A stretch of 57,480 nucleotides of DNA from Bacteroidota bacterium (GTDB taxonomy: Bacteria > Bacteroidota > Bacteroidia > Cytophagales > Cyclobacteriaceae): the NCBI GenBank assembly GCA_018267195.1, contig JAFDYY010000016.1, forward strand, positions 1 to 57,480, in the 5' to 3' direction. Each line of letters starts with the position of its first letter. Position 1 is the first letter of the stretch. This document shows, one piece after another, positions 17,540-25,849 of the stretch. The notes below the pieces were generated by a model, which did no database searches, was not told where the DNA came from, and saw nothing but the letters and a program-made list of their open reading frames with translations. The position numbers and the translations under genes are program-made.

Positions 17540-17752
17540 TCATTTAACTTCCTCGTAGTCCACGTAATCGCCTCCTTTTATCGTTCCTTGTTTATTTTTT
17601 CGAGGTTTGCTGTCTACCCGAGTATGGCCTTCTGGCCTGCGTTGCTGAAAGTTTCTATTTTGTTGGGAAGACGAACTCATACGAAAAATAAGGCTGCTTA
17701 CTTTCGATAAAATATAAATGATCAGCGCAATAATAATTAGTGGCCGTAACAT
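17540..17752 (-). CDS. DUF4834-like small membrane protein
   Basis: A 70-residue protein with one N-terminal transmembrane helix ('LIIIALIIYILSKVSSLIF'), a Gln/Arg-rich middle, and the C-terminal signature 'GDYVDYEEVK', which is the most conserved part of the bacteroidete DUF4834 family as I recall it. It starts the operon with the caspase-like gene and dapF. On the minus strand a -7-like TAACTTTG (17778-17771) lies 19 bp upstream of the start, just past the ompH terminator, though no good -33 TTG is seen. Function unknown. Confidence 0.75.
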   Translation of the reverse strand: MLRPLIIIALIIYILSKVSSLIFRMSSSSQQNRNFQQRRPEGHTRVDSKPRKNKQGTIKGGDYVDYEEVK

Positions 17753-17770
17753 GCTGTTTTAAATAGAAGG

Positions 17771-17778
17771 CAAAGTTA
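17771..17778 (-). promoter_or_regulatory. Candidate -7 element for the DUF4834/caspase/dapF operon
   Basis: TAACTTTG on the minus strand matches TAnnTTTG and lies between the terminator at 17816-17846 and the DUF4834 start. I see no TTG at the proper -33 distance, so support is partial. Confidence 0.35.
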
Positions 17779-17815
17779 TCAGTTTCTGTTGATCTGATCC
17801 GGTCTTAACTATAAC

Positions 17816-17846
17816 AAAAAAGCCGTCCTTTAAAAAGACGGCTTTT
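17816..17846 (-). terminator. Rho-independent terminator after the uppS-bamA-ompH operon
   Basis: Read on the minus strand, AAAAGCCGTC pairs perfectly with GACGGCTTTT around a 9-nt loop, followed by a T run. It lies 23-53 bp past the stop of the second ompH gene, the right place to end that operon. The A/T-flanked stem may also act on the opposite strand, but no gene reads that way here. Confidence 0.88.
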
Positions 17847-17868
17847 CGCTGAAATCCGTTCTGCTTTC

Positions 17869-18441
17869 TTAGTTCTTCTTTACCGGGGTGGCCGTGGTAT
17901 GAGGTTGTGCCGAAGGGGTTATTCCCATTTTTTTCAATACTAGGTCAGAAATATTAAATTTTTCGTCCGTGTAAAGCAAAATGTCGCCCCCGTTAAGTAT
18001 GTGCGGGCTGATAATGAATGAAAACCCATTTTCTTTAGCTACTTCTTCGGTGGCGGCACCTATTTTTTTATAAACCGGCTCGTATAGTTCGGCTGATTTC
18101 TTTTGTAATGATGATTGAGCTTCTTGTTGGAATTTTTGAAAATTTTCTTGTAAGGAAGTCAATTCTCTTTCTTTATCGGCACGGATTGCTTCAGGGGTAG
18201 TGGCCGGCATGTTTTGGTAGGCCTTGTACTTAGCCTGAATATCTTCATATTTTGCCTTCAGCTGATTATCCAACTGCGCGCTATGTGTTTTAAGTTCGCT
18301 TTCAATGGTTTTAACAGCAGGCATTTGGCTCATGATGTATTCGGTATCAGCATAGCCTATTTTTTGAGCTGGGTGATCTTGCGCTTTGGCTGTTACCATC
18401 ACTCCGCACAAAATCAACAATAGTAGAGTTCTCATTTTCAT
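17869..18441 (-). CDS. OmpH/Skp family periplasmic chaperone (second copy)
   Basis: 190 residues with a signal peptide ('LLLLILCGVMVTAKAQ') and an OmpH domain that begins 'KIGYADTEYIMSQMPAVK', a signature of bacteroidete Skp homologues, followed by a long coiled coil and a closing 'FSFIISP...DILLYTDEKFNISDLVLKKMG'. Skp trimers hold unfolded outer-membrane proteins in the periplasm until BamA inserts them. The gene is last in uppS-bamA-ompH-ompH and is followed by a terminator. A Thr/Pro-rich tail after the domain is extra. ATG 18435 is an alternative start. Confidence 0.9.
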   Translation of the reverse strand: MKMRTLLLLILCGVMVTAKAQDHPAQKIGYADTEYIMSQMPAVKTIESELKTHSAQLDNQLKAKYEDIQAKYKAYQNMPATTPEAIRADKERELTSLQENFQKFQQEAQSSLQKKSAELYEPVYKKIGAATEEVAKENGFSFIISPHILNGGDILLYTDEKFNISDLVLKKMGITPSAQPHTTATPVKKN

Positions 18442-18457
18442 TATAATTGGTTAATAG

Positions 18458-18991
18458 TTATTTTACCTTATCATTGGGGTCTCCCAGACCCAGTTCTTCT
18501 AAAACAAAATCTGTATAATCGTGCCTTGGGTCCGTATAGATCATCACCAACTCAGCGGCTTTGTCAAACACGATAGCCAACCGGTTGGCTTTGGATACTT
18601 TACTTACTGCATCGAATACTTTATCCTGCAAAGGTTTAATCAATTCTTGTTTTTTCAAAAAATAAAGACCCCCAAATCCAAAAACCTTTTTTTGATATTC
18701 TTTTAACTCTGTTTCTTTCTTCTTTATTTCCGTTTGCCGCTCTTGCCTCATTTCTTCGGTTAGCAGCACCTGCTCGGCCTGGTACATGGAGTATAAACCA
18801 TCTACCTTATGCTGCATTTCTTCAATCTCTTTTTGCCAGGCAGCCGAAAATTGTTCTATTTCATTTTGTGCCTTCGCATATTCGGGCATCTTGCTCAAGA
18901 TATACTCTGAGTCGATATATCCGAATTTTTGTGCTAATGCAACATTCAGGCCGAAAAACAAAACGATGGCAAACGATGCAATTTTTATCAT
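18458..18991 (-). CDS. OmpH/Skp family periplasmic chaperone (first copy)
   Basis: About 177 residues from ATG 18991, which gives a clean signal peptide ('IASFAIVLFFGLNVALAQ'); longer in-frame starts would run into bamA. The domain begins 'KFGYIDSEYILSKMPEY' and has a central coiled coil with many Glu, Lys and Gln, ending 'LAIVFDKAAELVMIYTDPRHDYTDFVLEELG'. It is a paralogue of the gene just downstream (16 bp away) and follows bamA by 4 bp. Two tandem Skp-like genes after bamA are common in this phylum and probably form hetero- or homotrimers that feed BamA. Confidence 0.9.
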   Translation of the reverse strand: MIKIASFAIVLFFGLNVALAQKFGYIDSEYILSKMPEYAKAQNEIEQFSAAWQKEIEEMQHKVDGLYSMYQAEQVLLTEEMRQERQTEIKKKETELKEYQKKVFGFGGLYFLKKQELIKPLQDKVFDAVSKVSKANRLAIVFDKAAELVMIYTDPRHDYTDFVLEELGLGDPNDKVK

Positions 18992-18995
18992 TTTT

Positions 18996-21728
18996 TTAAC
19001 GGATTTGCTGACCAATGGTAAAGTGGAACTGCTGCCCACTTCTATTGCTCGCTCCCGGCAGGGTATCAAATCCATACGCCCAATTCAAACCAATTAAACC
19101 AAATGCAGGCATAAAAATCCGAGCACCAAAACCGGCCGAGCGGTACAGGTTAAACGGATTAAAGTCCTGATAATTATTCCAGTTGTTCCCTGCTTCGGTG
19201 AAAACAAAGGAATAAACGGTGGCCGCCTGGCTGGTAACAACCGGGTAGCGCACTTCCATGCCAAATTTATTATAAATAATCCCTCCTTCTATTCCATTAA
19301 CGCCTACACTTCCGCGAAGCGCATAAAGAGGCGGAGTAACCTGGTTATCCGGATATCCTCTCAATCCAATGATATCTTGCCCTAATACAAACGAATTGAA
19401 TCCGCCTGTTAAGCCGGCTCCTCCCATGAGGAAACGCTCGAACGGCCCCACTCCACCTATTTTGTTATTGTAGGTGCCTATGTACCCAAAGTGGGCTTTG
19501 GTTTCGAGCACTAAACTTCGGCCTTCGGGCTTTTTACTACCGATCAATGTTAAATAAAACTTAGAATCAAACATCCATTTGTGCAATTCAATCCAGTTAT
19601 ATCGCTGGGTGTTATCTAAGTAATAAGATGCTGACCGGAACAACGAGTAGGGCGGGGTGAGGTTTAAACTCAGAGAAATGGTAGATCCGCTTTTGGGGAA
19701 CATCGGGTTGTCTATACTGTTTCTCGACAACGTAGTGTTAAACGTTAAGCTGTTAGTCGTACCGTATATGGGCAGGGTTGAAGAATTGAAATACCGGTTA
19801 TACTGATACACTAAATAAGAAACAGAATGGGTCAGTGTAAAGTAGCTATCCGGCCACTCTAACCTTCGGCCAAAGCCGATGGTAATTCCACTTTGCTTTA
19901 GGTAGGCGCTGGTGGCATCAAAATTTAACGTAAACCCGCTACGGCCGCTCGGGATGCGAGAGATGGAGTGATTTAAGCTAACGGTAAGCGAGTTAGGTTT
20001 TCTGCCGCCAAACCACGGTTCGGAAAATGAAATGCTATAACTCTGAAATGATTTGCCGTTTGCTTGCATTTGTAATGACAGCTTTTGACCATCGCCTACC
20101 GGCAGCGGCCTCCACTTTTTAAAGTGCGGTACATTTCGAAGAGAAAAATTGTTGAACGTCAACCCTACCGTGCCCACAAAGCCGTAGTAGCCTCCCCATC
20201 CTCCAGAAAGCTGTACCTGGTCGTTCGATTGTTCCTCTACTTTCCAGCCAATATTCACCGTTCCATTAGCCGGGTTAGGCCGAACTTCCGGCTCAATCTT
20301 TTGTGCATTGAAATAGCCCATTTGGGAAAGCTGCTGCTGTGTGCGAATTAGGTCTGATCGGCTAAATTTCCGTCCGGGAATGGTGGAGAGTTCCCGCCTG
20401 ATAACGTGCTCGCTTGTGCGCTCATTTCCAGTAATAGGAACCTGATCTATAATAGCTTGGTCTCCTTCAAATATGCGCATCTCTACATCTATGGAGTCAT
20501 TCACTACGGCTACCTCAACGGGTGTAACTCTAAAAAACAGATAGCCGTCATCCATGTATGGTCCGCTGATATCAGCTCCGCCTTTAGGATTAAACGTAGT
20601 TTTTTTCTGAATCAACTCCTGGCTGTACACATCGCCTTTTCGGATGTCCAACACTTTGTTGAGTGTGGCTGATGTGTATAAGAAGTTTCCTGTCCAGGTT
20701 ATATTTCGGAAGTAATATTTTTTTCCTTCATTCACTTTCAACTTCAAATCAATGGTGGAGTATCCACTTTTTATAATTGAGTCGGAAAGGATTTCGGCAT
20801 CACGGAAGCCTTCGTTGTTCAGGCGGGCAATTAATTTTTTCTTATCTTCTTCATATTCTCCGCGAATAAATTTTGAGCTTCTGAGGAAGTTTAATTTAAC
20901 ATGGTTGCCAAGGAAATCTTTTACTTCGCGCCAATTCATTTGGCGGCTTGAATCGATGTATTCTTTTACATAGCGCGGCTTAAAATCTAATAAACTCGAT
21001 AAAATAGCCCGGTGTAAACTGAATTGCGCTTTCTCGTGGGTTTTCTTAAACATGCTTTTCAGTTTCTGATCGCTTACCTGTTGGTTCCCTTCAAAAAGGA
21101 TATGCTTGATCTTTACTTTCGATTGCACATCTACATTTATACGCAAGCGCACCCCGCCACGATTTAAGGTATCGCGTTCTTTTATGATGTTAACCTGTAT
21201 ATTCAGAAATCCTTTTTTGGTAAAATGCCTCTTTACCGAACTCTCTGCATTTCGGATCATGGCATCGGTAACGATTTTACCCCGTATCAGCCTCATGTCT
21301 TCTTTTAAAGATGATTGTTTTGAAGACGACAGTCCGGTAAAATAAAAATCGGTAAGGCGAGGTCTTTCCGTCAGCTGAATCAGGATATATACTTTATCAT
21401 CTTCAATCCGGTCTGCCACAATGGTTACATCGCCCACCAGTCCGTGTTTCCATAGTTTACGTACGGCCGTAGCGGTAGCGGTGCCGGGTATTTTTATTTT
21501 GTCGCCCACCTTTAATCCGGTAAGCGAAATCAAAGCGTTTTTATCTAGCACGTTCAGCCCGGTAATATCAATCCCTCCGATGAAATATTCGGTAGGAGCC
21601 GAATAGTTAAGATTGTTTCCTTTCTTAATATCCGGGGCAACCGTTGTCTGGTTTTTTCTTCTGAACTGCGCCTGGGCTACGATAGAATGAACAGCTACAA
21701 ATAAACAAATCAATAAAATCCTCTTCAT
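18996..21728 (-). CDS. bamA: Outer-membrane protein assembly factor BamA
   Basis: About 910 residues from ATG 21728, five bases after the uppS stop. It has a signal peptide ('RILLICLFVAVHSIVAQAQ'), five POTRA domains (roughly residues 45-440; the units starting 'YFIGGIDITGLNVLDKNA' and 'VKIKHILFEGNQQVSDQKL' are clear), and a C-terminal 16-strand Omp85 barrel (about 460-910). The barrel contains the lid-loop motif in 'GGFNSFVLGQDIIGLRGYPD' and ends in 'FHFTIGQQIR'. BamA folds and inserts beta-barrel proteins into the outer membrane and is essential. Its operon also encodes two Skp chaperones, and SurA-like genes lie at the left of the window. Confidence 0.96.
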   Translation of the reverse strand: MKRILLICLFVAVHSIVAQAQFRRKNQTTVAPDIKKGNNLNYSAPTEYFIGGIDITGLNVLDKNALISLTGLKVGDKIKIPGTATATAVRKLWKHGLVGDVTIVADRIEDDKVYILIQLTERPRLTDFYFTGLSSSKQSSLKEDMRLIRGKIVTDAMIRNAESSVKRHFTKKGFLNIQVNIIKERDTLNRGGVRLRINVDVQSKVKIKHILFEGNQQVSDQKLKSMFKKTHEKAQFSLHRAILSSLLDFKPRYVKEYIDSSRQMNWREVKDFLGNHVKLNFLRSSKFIRGEYEEDKKKLIARLNNEGFRDAEILSDSIIKSGYSTIDLKLKVNEGKKYYFRNITWTGNFLYTSATLNKVLDIRKGDVYSQELIQKKTTFNPKGGADISGPYMDDGYLFFRVTPVEVAVVNDSIDVEMRIFEGDQAIIDQVPITGNERTSEHVIRRELSTIPGRKFSRSDLIRTQQQLSQMGYFNAQKIEPEVRPNPANGTVNIGWKVEEQSNDQVQLSGGWGGYYGFVGTVGLTFNNFSLRNVPHFKKWRPLPVGDGQKLSLQMQANGKSFQSYSISFSEPWFGGRKPNSLTVSLNHSISRIPSGRSGFTLNFDATSAYLKQSGITIGFGRRLEWPDSYFTLTHSVSYLVYQYNRYFNSSTLPIYGTTNSLTFNTTLSRNSIDNPMFPKSGSTISLSLNLTPPYSLFRSASYYLDNTQRYNWIELHKWMFDSKFYLTLIGSKKPEGRSLVLETKAHFGYIGTYNNKIGGVGPFERFLMGGAGLTGGFNSFVLGQDIIGLRGYPDNQVTPPLYALRGSVGVNGIEGGIIYNKFGMEVRYPVVTSQAATVYSFVFTEAGNNWNNYQDFNPFNLYRSAGFGARIFMPAFGLIGLNWAYGFDTLPGASNRSGQQFHFTIGQQIR

Positions 21729-21733
21729 CGGGG

Positions 21734-22477
21734 TTAGGCGGTTGGGGTCAGCACTTTTCCAAATCTTCGTTCTCTCTTTTGGTAGGCACAAATCGCTTCA
21801 AAGAGGTCTTCTTTTCGGAAGTCGGGCCAAAATTTTGGGGTTATATATAGTTCCGTATAGGCTATTTGCCAAAGTAAAAAGTTACTTACACGCATTTCTC
21901 CACTGGTTCGAATTAATAATTCCGGATCGGGTATTCCTCGGGTTTCCAAATAATCTTCTATTAGTTTTTCTGTAATCTGATCGGGTTCGATTAATCCTTT
22001 TTTTATTTGCCCGGCAATTTTTTTTGTTGCTTCCGTTAACTCTCTTCTTCCGCTATAGCTTAAGGCAAGAATTAACATAAGCCCGGTGTTCGCCTGTGTT
22101 TGCCCAATGGCTCTTGCCAAATTTTCCTGGCAAACTCTTGGAAGATTATCCACCTGACCAATCATCTTCAAGCGTACGTTGTTTTTCATCAGCGTACCTA
22201 TTTCTTTTTGCAAGGTATTTACCAGCAATTCCATCAACCCATCTACTTCTTCCTTTGGTCTTCCCCAATTTTCTGTGCTGAATGCATACAGGGTAAGGTA
22301 TTTTATACCCACCTCTCCGCAAGCTTCCGTAATTTCTTTTACTGCTTGCACCGCGTTGCGATGGCCAAAAATACGGGCGGCTCCCTTTTTTTTTGCCCAT
22401 CGGCCATTACCATCCATTATTACAGCAATGTGTTGAGGAAGGTTAGTCGGTGCAATATTTTCTTTTGCCGTAGCCAC
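21734..22477 (-). CDS. uppS: Undecaprenyl diphosphate synthase (isoprenyl transferase)
   Basis: 247 residues of a cis-prenyltransferase. The phosphate-binding 'IAVIMDGNGRWAKKKG' (Asp22), 'LTLYAFSTENWGRPKEEVDGL', and the C-terminal 'DPELLIRTSGEMRVSNFLLW' with 'YTELYI' are all conserved. It makes C55 undecaprenyl diphosphate, the lipid carrier for peptidoglycan and surface glycans. There is no usable ATG before the active site, so the start must be the GTG at 22477 (VATAKENIAP...). A -7 box TACTTTTG lies only 7 bp upstream, so the mRNA leader would be about 3 nt long. The gene heads the uppS-bamA-ompH-ompH operon. Confidence 0.95.
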   Translation of the reverse strand: MATAKENIAPTNLPQHIAVIMDGNGRWAKKKGAARIFGHRNAVQAVKEITEACGEVGIKYLTLYAFSTENWGRPKEEVDGLMELLVNTLQKEIGTLMKNNVRLKMIGQVDNLPRVCQENLARAIGQTQANTGLMLILALSYSGRRELTEATKKIAGQIKKGLIEPDQITEKLIEDYLETRGIPDPELLIRTSGEMRVSNFLLWQIAYTELYITPKFWPDFRKEDLFEAICAYQKRERRFGKVLTPTA

Positions 22478-22484
22478 AAGGCTG

Positions 22485-22492
22485 CAAAAGTA
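22485..22492 (-). promoter_or_regulatory. Candidate -7 element directly before uppS
   Basis: TACTTTTG on the minus strand fits TAnnTTTG. It ends 7 bp before the GTG start. A properly spaced -33 TTG is not evident, so confidence is moderate. Confidence 0.4.
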
Positions 22493-22558
22493 GCCAAATT
22501 TTGTAATTGAACATGACCTAATTTGTGCCGTGTAGATGTTTGAAAAAGCTAAAAAGTT

Positions 22559-23266
22559 TCATTTCCGGCCGTAAGGGCTGGAAGGGCAGGGGATGTCGTA
22601 GAAGGTGTAGGTTAAACTTATTCCAGTAAAGAAATAGCTGTCGTATTGGTTGGGGTTTCCATATTGATAATTTTTAACCCGCGAAGTAGGTCCCGAAATA
22701 TTATCGAGGTAATCAAAAAACGTTTTTCGTACACCTACTTCAAATGAAATATAGTATTTGGGATTGAGTACGTACTTCACGCCTCCTCCAAAAGGAATTG
22801 CCATCTGCACATTGCTGTAAGGAGCCGGCTTATTGGCGTTTCCCGATATTCCGAACATGGCCACCCCGGCAAACAAGTACGGGGTAAACCGTAATCTTTT
22901 CCGGTCATCTCGCCAATCCAGAAAGTGGTACTCAAAAACAGAAGAGGCTTCCAGTAAAAAAATATTAAACGAAGCATTTCTTAGTATCGCGGCCGAATCA
23001 ATTGGGTTATGCTTATCGCTGGCTGCCAGTTGCCCACCGGTAAGGGCTACACGAAAACTAATTACACGACTGATGTTAGACCGATAAAAAACGGTAGCAG
23101 CCGGCCTGACCGTGGTAATATCGTAAGTGCGCACAATATCTCCGGTATAATTTAAAACACCTAACCCAAAACCAACCTCTGATTTTTGAGAAAGTTGAGC
23201 TTCTGCCTGGCTCGTCAGCAGAAGTAAAGCCACCGACAATAGTTGTCTTAGTCGGCTTATCCCCAT
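22559..23266 (-). CDS. DUF6089-type outer-membrane beta-barrel protein
   Basis: 235 residues with a signal peptide ('LLSVALLLLTSQAEAQ') followed by alternating strands of a small outer-membrane barrel: 'SEVGFGLGVLNYTGDI', 'FTPYLFAGVAMFG', 'MAIPFGGGVKYVLN' and 'ISFEVGVRKTFFDYLDNISG'. The Y-T/F-x-D-Y-L-D-D/N-I motif and the 'PYLFAG' strand are hallmarks of the bacteroidete DUF6089 family. A C-terminal cysteine in 'DIPCPSSPYGRK' is unusual but also seen in relatives, as I recall. It follows a related gene by 6 bp, and uppS follows 81 bp later. Function unknown; probably a structural outer-membrane protein. Confidence 0.8.
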   Translation of the reverse strand: MGISRLRQLLSVALLLLTSQAEAQLSQKSEVGFGLGVLNYTGDIVRTYDITTVRPAATVFYRSNISRVISFRVALTGGQLAASDKHNPIDSAAILRNASFNIFLLEASSVFEYHFLDWRDDRKRLRFTPYLFAGVAMFGISGNANKPAPYSNVQMAIPFGGGVKYVLNPKYYISFEVGVRKTFFDYLDNISGPTSRVKNYQYGNPNQYDSYFFTGISLTYTFYDIPCPSSPYGRK

Positions 23267-23272
23267 ATTTTC

Positions 23273-24382
23273 TTATCTGAATTTAGCGCGGTGAAAAGAA
23301 GCTCCCAATATGTAGGTAAGCTTAATAGAAGTAACCATGTAAATATCTTTGTTCTTAGCATTTCCCCGGTTATCCCATTTATTTTCTTTTCCGAATCCTC
23401 TCACCACAGTTACTGGTCCTCGGGTGCCGTTGTTATTAATCACTACATTATTAATTACTTCAGTACCCAAAGTACCCTGAAAATTTTGAAGAGTAGCTGT
23501 GGATAGTTCATTCGTTCTGTAAGACATGGCCGCTGCCAACGGGTTATTAAATCTGGAGAGGTCCACATAATTTTTGCTGACATCATCCAAATAATCGGTA
23601 AACGTGTACCGGAAACCAATGTCGGCCCACAGATCAAATACTTCGTTAAGTCTAAAACGTGCGCCCACGCCAAATGGTATAGCCACCTGAAGTAAACTGT
23701 ATGGTTTTATTCCGTAGTTAACATCGCCCGGCTGGAGGGTAGAAGTACCTGATTGCTGCCCTTCCGTTCCAAGCGACTGTAAGTCTATCCATTTTCCCTC
23801 CATCCCGGTCGGAGTAACACCATCTAAATAATATTTGGGAGCTTGGGCTTGTGGGTTTTGTAAAAAAGCTGCAATCCCTGCAAATACATAAGGAGTCCAC
23901 TTTACCCGGCTTATATAGGTTCCTTCATTTTCAAAAAGATCAAATACGGCTACCACCGAAAGTTCTTTAATCTGATTTCTGAAAGATAAATTTCTGACTT
24001 CTCTAAAATTAACCGATTCACTTGAGGCTTTCTTAGCCGATTCGGCATCCGAGCCTTTAAGTGTACCATACATAAACTGACCGATCAGCGTATAACGTGG
24101 CCCAAACCGGTGAAATAAAGAAATACCAATGGCGGGTTTTGTAAAGGCTATATCCGTGCTAAACCGCGAAGGCAGGGGGGCGAGATCTCCATAATAATTT
24201 AACGCGTTTAACGAGACCCCAACCGCGGTGTACACATTTTGTCTTCCAAATGGTTTTTTTCCGGTGTACGAGGCAATTCGTTTGTTATTCTTTTTTATAC
24301 TTTTTCTGTTAAACTGGGCATGTGAGCTCAATGCCAATAGTGAAAAAGCAATCAATAAACACGGTAAAGTCAACTTCCTCAT
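23273..24382 (-). CDS. DUF6089-type outer-membrane beta-barrel protein (larger paralogue)
   Basis: About 369 residues from ATG 24382, which gives a standard signal peptide ('LLIAFSLLALSSHAQ'). A bacteroidete promoter (24405-24432) lies upstream of this ATG, ruling out longer in-frame starts. The barrel shares 'VGVSLNALNYYGDL', 'WTPYVFAGIAAF', 'QVAIPFGVGARFRLN' and 'GFRYTFTDYLDDVS' with the gene after it, so the two are tandem paralogues. It carries two larger insertions (about 190-220 and 290-345), probably surface loops. The function is not known. Its location beside uppS-bamA fits an outer-membrane role. Confidence 0.8.
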   Translation of the reverse strand: MRKLTLPCLLIAFSLLALSSHAQFNRKSIKKNNKRIASYTGKKPFGRQNVYTAVGVSLNALNYYGDLAPLPSRFSTDIAFTKPAIGISLFHRFGPRYTLIGQFMYGTLKGSDAESAKKASSESVNFREVRNLSFRNQIKELSVVAVFDLFENEGTYISRVKWTPYVFAGIAAFLQNPQAQAPKYYLDGVTPTGMEGKWIDLQSLGTEGQQSGTSTLQPGDVNYGIKPYSLLQVAIPFGVGARFRLNEVFDLWADIGFRYTFTDYLDDVSKNYVDLSRFNNPLAAAMSYRTNELSTATLQNFQGTLGTEVINNVVINNNGTRGPVTVVRGFGKENKWDNRGNAKNKDIYMVTSIKLTYILGASFHRAKFR

Positions 24383-24404
24383 AATATGATTTTTAGCCAA
24401 GTGC

Positions 24405-24432
24405 CAAAGATACAAAAATTTCAAACCGGCAA
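24405..24432 (-). promoter_or_regulatory. Promoter of the DUF6089 gene pair
   Basis: On the minus strand TTG (24432-24430), a 17-bp spacer and TATCTTTG (24412-24405) fit the consensus. The leader to ATG 24382 is about 18 nt. Confidence 0.6.
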
Positions 24433-24501
24433 TATATGGTTTTCTTCTTATAAAGGTAAACTCTTCTCTTTCTACAAGAAGCCGGCCATCAAACTTTAAT
24501 C

Positions 24502-24536
24502 TTGTTAGTAAAATCTTTTTTCGATCCCTATTTTTG
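24502..24536 (+). promoter_or_regulatory. Promoter of the glyA-tatC-rpiB operon
   Basis: TTG at 24502-24504, a 24-bp spacer and TATTTTTG at 24529-24536 match the bacteroidete promoter, the spacer being one base longer than usual. The predicted leader to glyA is about 36 nt. Together with the DUF6089 promoter it forms a divergent control region. Confidence 0.55.
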
Positions 24537-24577
24537 GCGTTCATTTTACAGCCCTTCTTTAAACGCACCATCAAAAT

Positions 24578-25849
24578 ATGAAAAGAGATAAACTTGTATT
24601 CGATCTGATAGAAAAAGAAAAACAACGTCAGGAACACGGCATCGAGTTAATTGCTTCCGAAAACTTTGTAAGCAAGCAGGTAATGCAAGCCCAAGGCTCC
24701 GTGCTTACCAATAAGTATGCCGAGGGCCTCCCCGGCAAGCGCTATTATGGCGGGTGTGAAGTAGTAGATGAAATAGAACAACTCGCTATAGACCGCATCA
24801 AACAATTATTTGGGGCGGAATGGGCCAACGTACAGCCCCACTCGGGCGCACAAGCCAATGCCTCTGTTATGCTGGCCTGCCTAAAACCGGGCGACAAAAT
24901 TTTGGGGTTTGATCTTTCGCATGGCGGCCACCTTACGCATGGCTCGCCCGTCAATTTTTCGGGTAAGTTATACCAGCCTTCATTTTATGGAGTAGAACAA
25001 GAAACCGGGCTTATTGATTTCAACAAAGTAGTGGAAACAGCCCAACGCGAAAAACCTAAAATGATTATCTGCGGAGCCTCCGCTTACAGCCGCGACTGGG
25101 ATTATAAAAAATTGCGCGAAGCAGCCGACAGCGTGGGGGCATTGCTATTGGCCGACATCTCTCACCCGGCCGGATTGATTGCCCGGGGGTTGCTCAACGA
25201 CCCAATGGAGCACTGCCACATCGTTACTACCACCACACACAAAACCCTACGCGGCCCCAGGGGAGGGCTGATCATGATCGGAAAGAATTTTGATAACCCT
25301 TTCGGACTAAAAACCCCCAAGGGTGAGTTAAGAAAAATTTCTTCACTGCTAGACTCCGGTGTTTTCCCCGGCACACAGGGAGGCCCGCTTGAACATGTTA
25401 TTGCCGCCAAAGCGATAGCCTTTGGCGAAGCCCTTAGCGATGAGTATTTGCAGTACATTGTACAAGTAGCTAAAAATGCTAAGGCGATGGCAACTGAATT
25501 TATTCATCGAGGATATAAAATAATATCGGGTGGTACTGATAACCATTTGATGTTGATTGATCTGCGTTCTAAAAACCTGACCGGCAAAGTAGCTGAAGAA
25601 GCCCTGATTAAAGCAGACATTACCATCAATAAAAACATGGTGCCGTTTGATACCCAATCGCCCATGGTTACGTCTGGCATTCGGATCGGCTCCCCGGCCA
25701 TTACCAGCCGAAACCTGAAAGAAAAAGATATGGTGCGCGTAGTTGATTTAATCGATGAAGCACTGCAAAAGCCCCAAGACGATAAGCATCTTAAAAATGT
25801 GAAGAAGAAAGTAAATGCGTTGATGAAAAAATTTCCCCTGTTTAATTAA
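24578..25849 (+). CDS. glyA: Serine hydroxymethyltransferase
   Basis: 423 residues, a full-length PLP fold-type I enzyme. The cofactor lysine is Lys222 in '[14 protein letters not shown]'; other conserved segments are '[11 protein letters not shown]', '[13 protein letters not shown]', '[11 protein letters not shown]' and 'ADISHPAGL'. It interconverts serine and glycine while charging tetrahydrofolate with a one-carbon unit. It leads an operon whose next gene, tatC, overlaps its stop by one base (TAATG). Confidence 0.97.
   Translation: MKRDKLVFDLIEKEKQRQEHGIELIASENFVSKQVMQAQGSVLTNKYAEGLPGKRYYGGCEVVDEIEQLAIDRIKQLFGAEWANVQPHSGAQANASVMLACLKPGDKILGFDLSHGGHLTHGSPVNFSGKLYQPSFYGVEQETGLIDFNKVVETAQREKPKMIICGASAYSRDWDYKKLREAADSVGALLLADISHPAGLIARGLLNDPMEHCHIVTTTTHKTLRGPRGGLIMIGKNFDNPFGLKTPKGELRKISSLLDSGVFPGTQGGPLEHVIAAKAIAFGEALSDEYLQYIVQVAKNAKAMATEFIHRGYKIISGGTDNHLMLIDLRSKNLTGKVAEEALIKADITINKNMVPFDTQSPMVTSGIRIGSPAITSRNLKEKDMVRVVDLIDEALQKPQDDKHLKNVKKKVNALMKKFPLFN

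Noticed and set aside
22148..22156. A DnaA-box-like TTATCCACC
   Set aside because: It is a single site with a mismatch to TTATCCACA inside uppS, with no cluster, so it is not evidence for oriC here.
22100..22510. A 136-residue frame on the plus strand, opposite uppS
   Set aside because: It is antisense to a well-conserved enzyme, with no signal, domain or promoter, and its composition is that of a reverse-strand shadow.
25162..25657. Two frames of about 100 residues opposite glyA
   Set aside because: Both are antisense to conserved SHMT sequence and show no independent evidence of coding.
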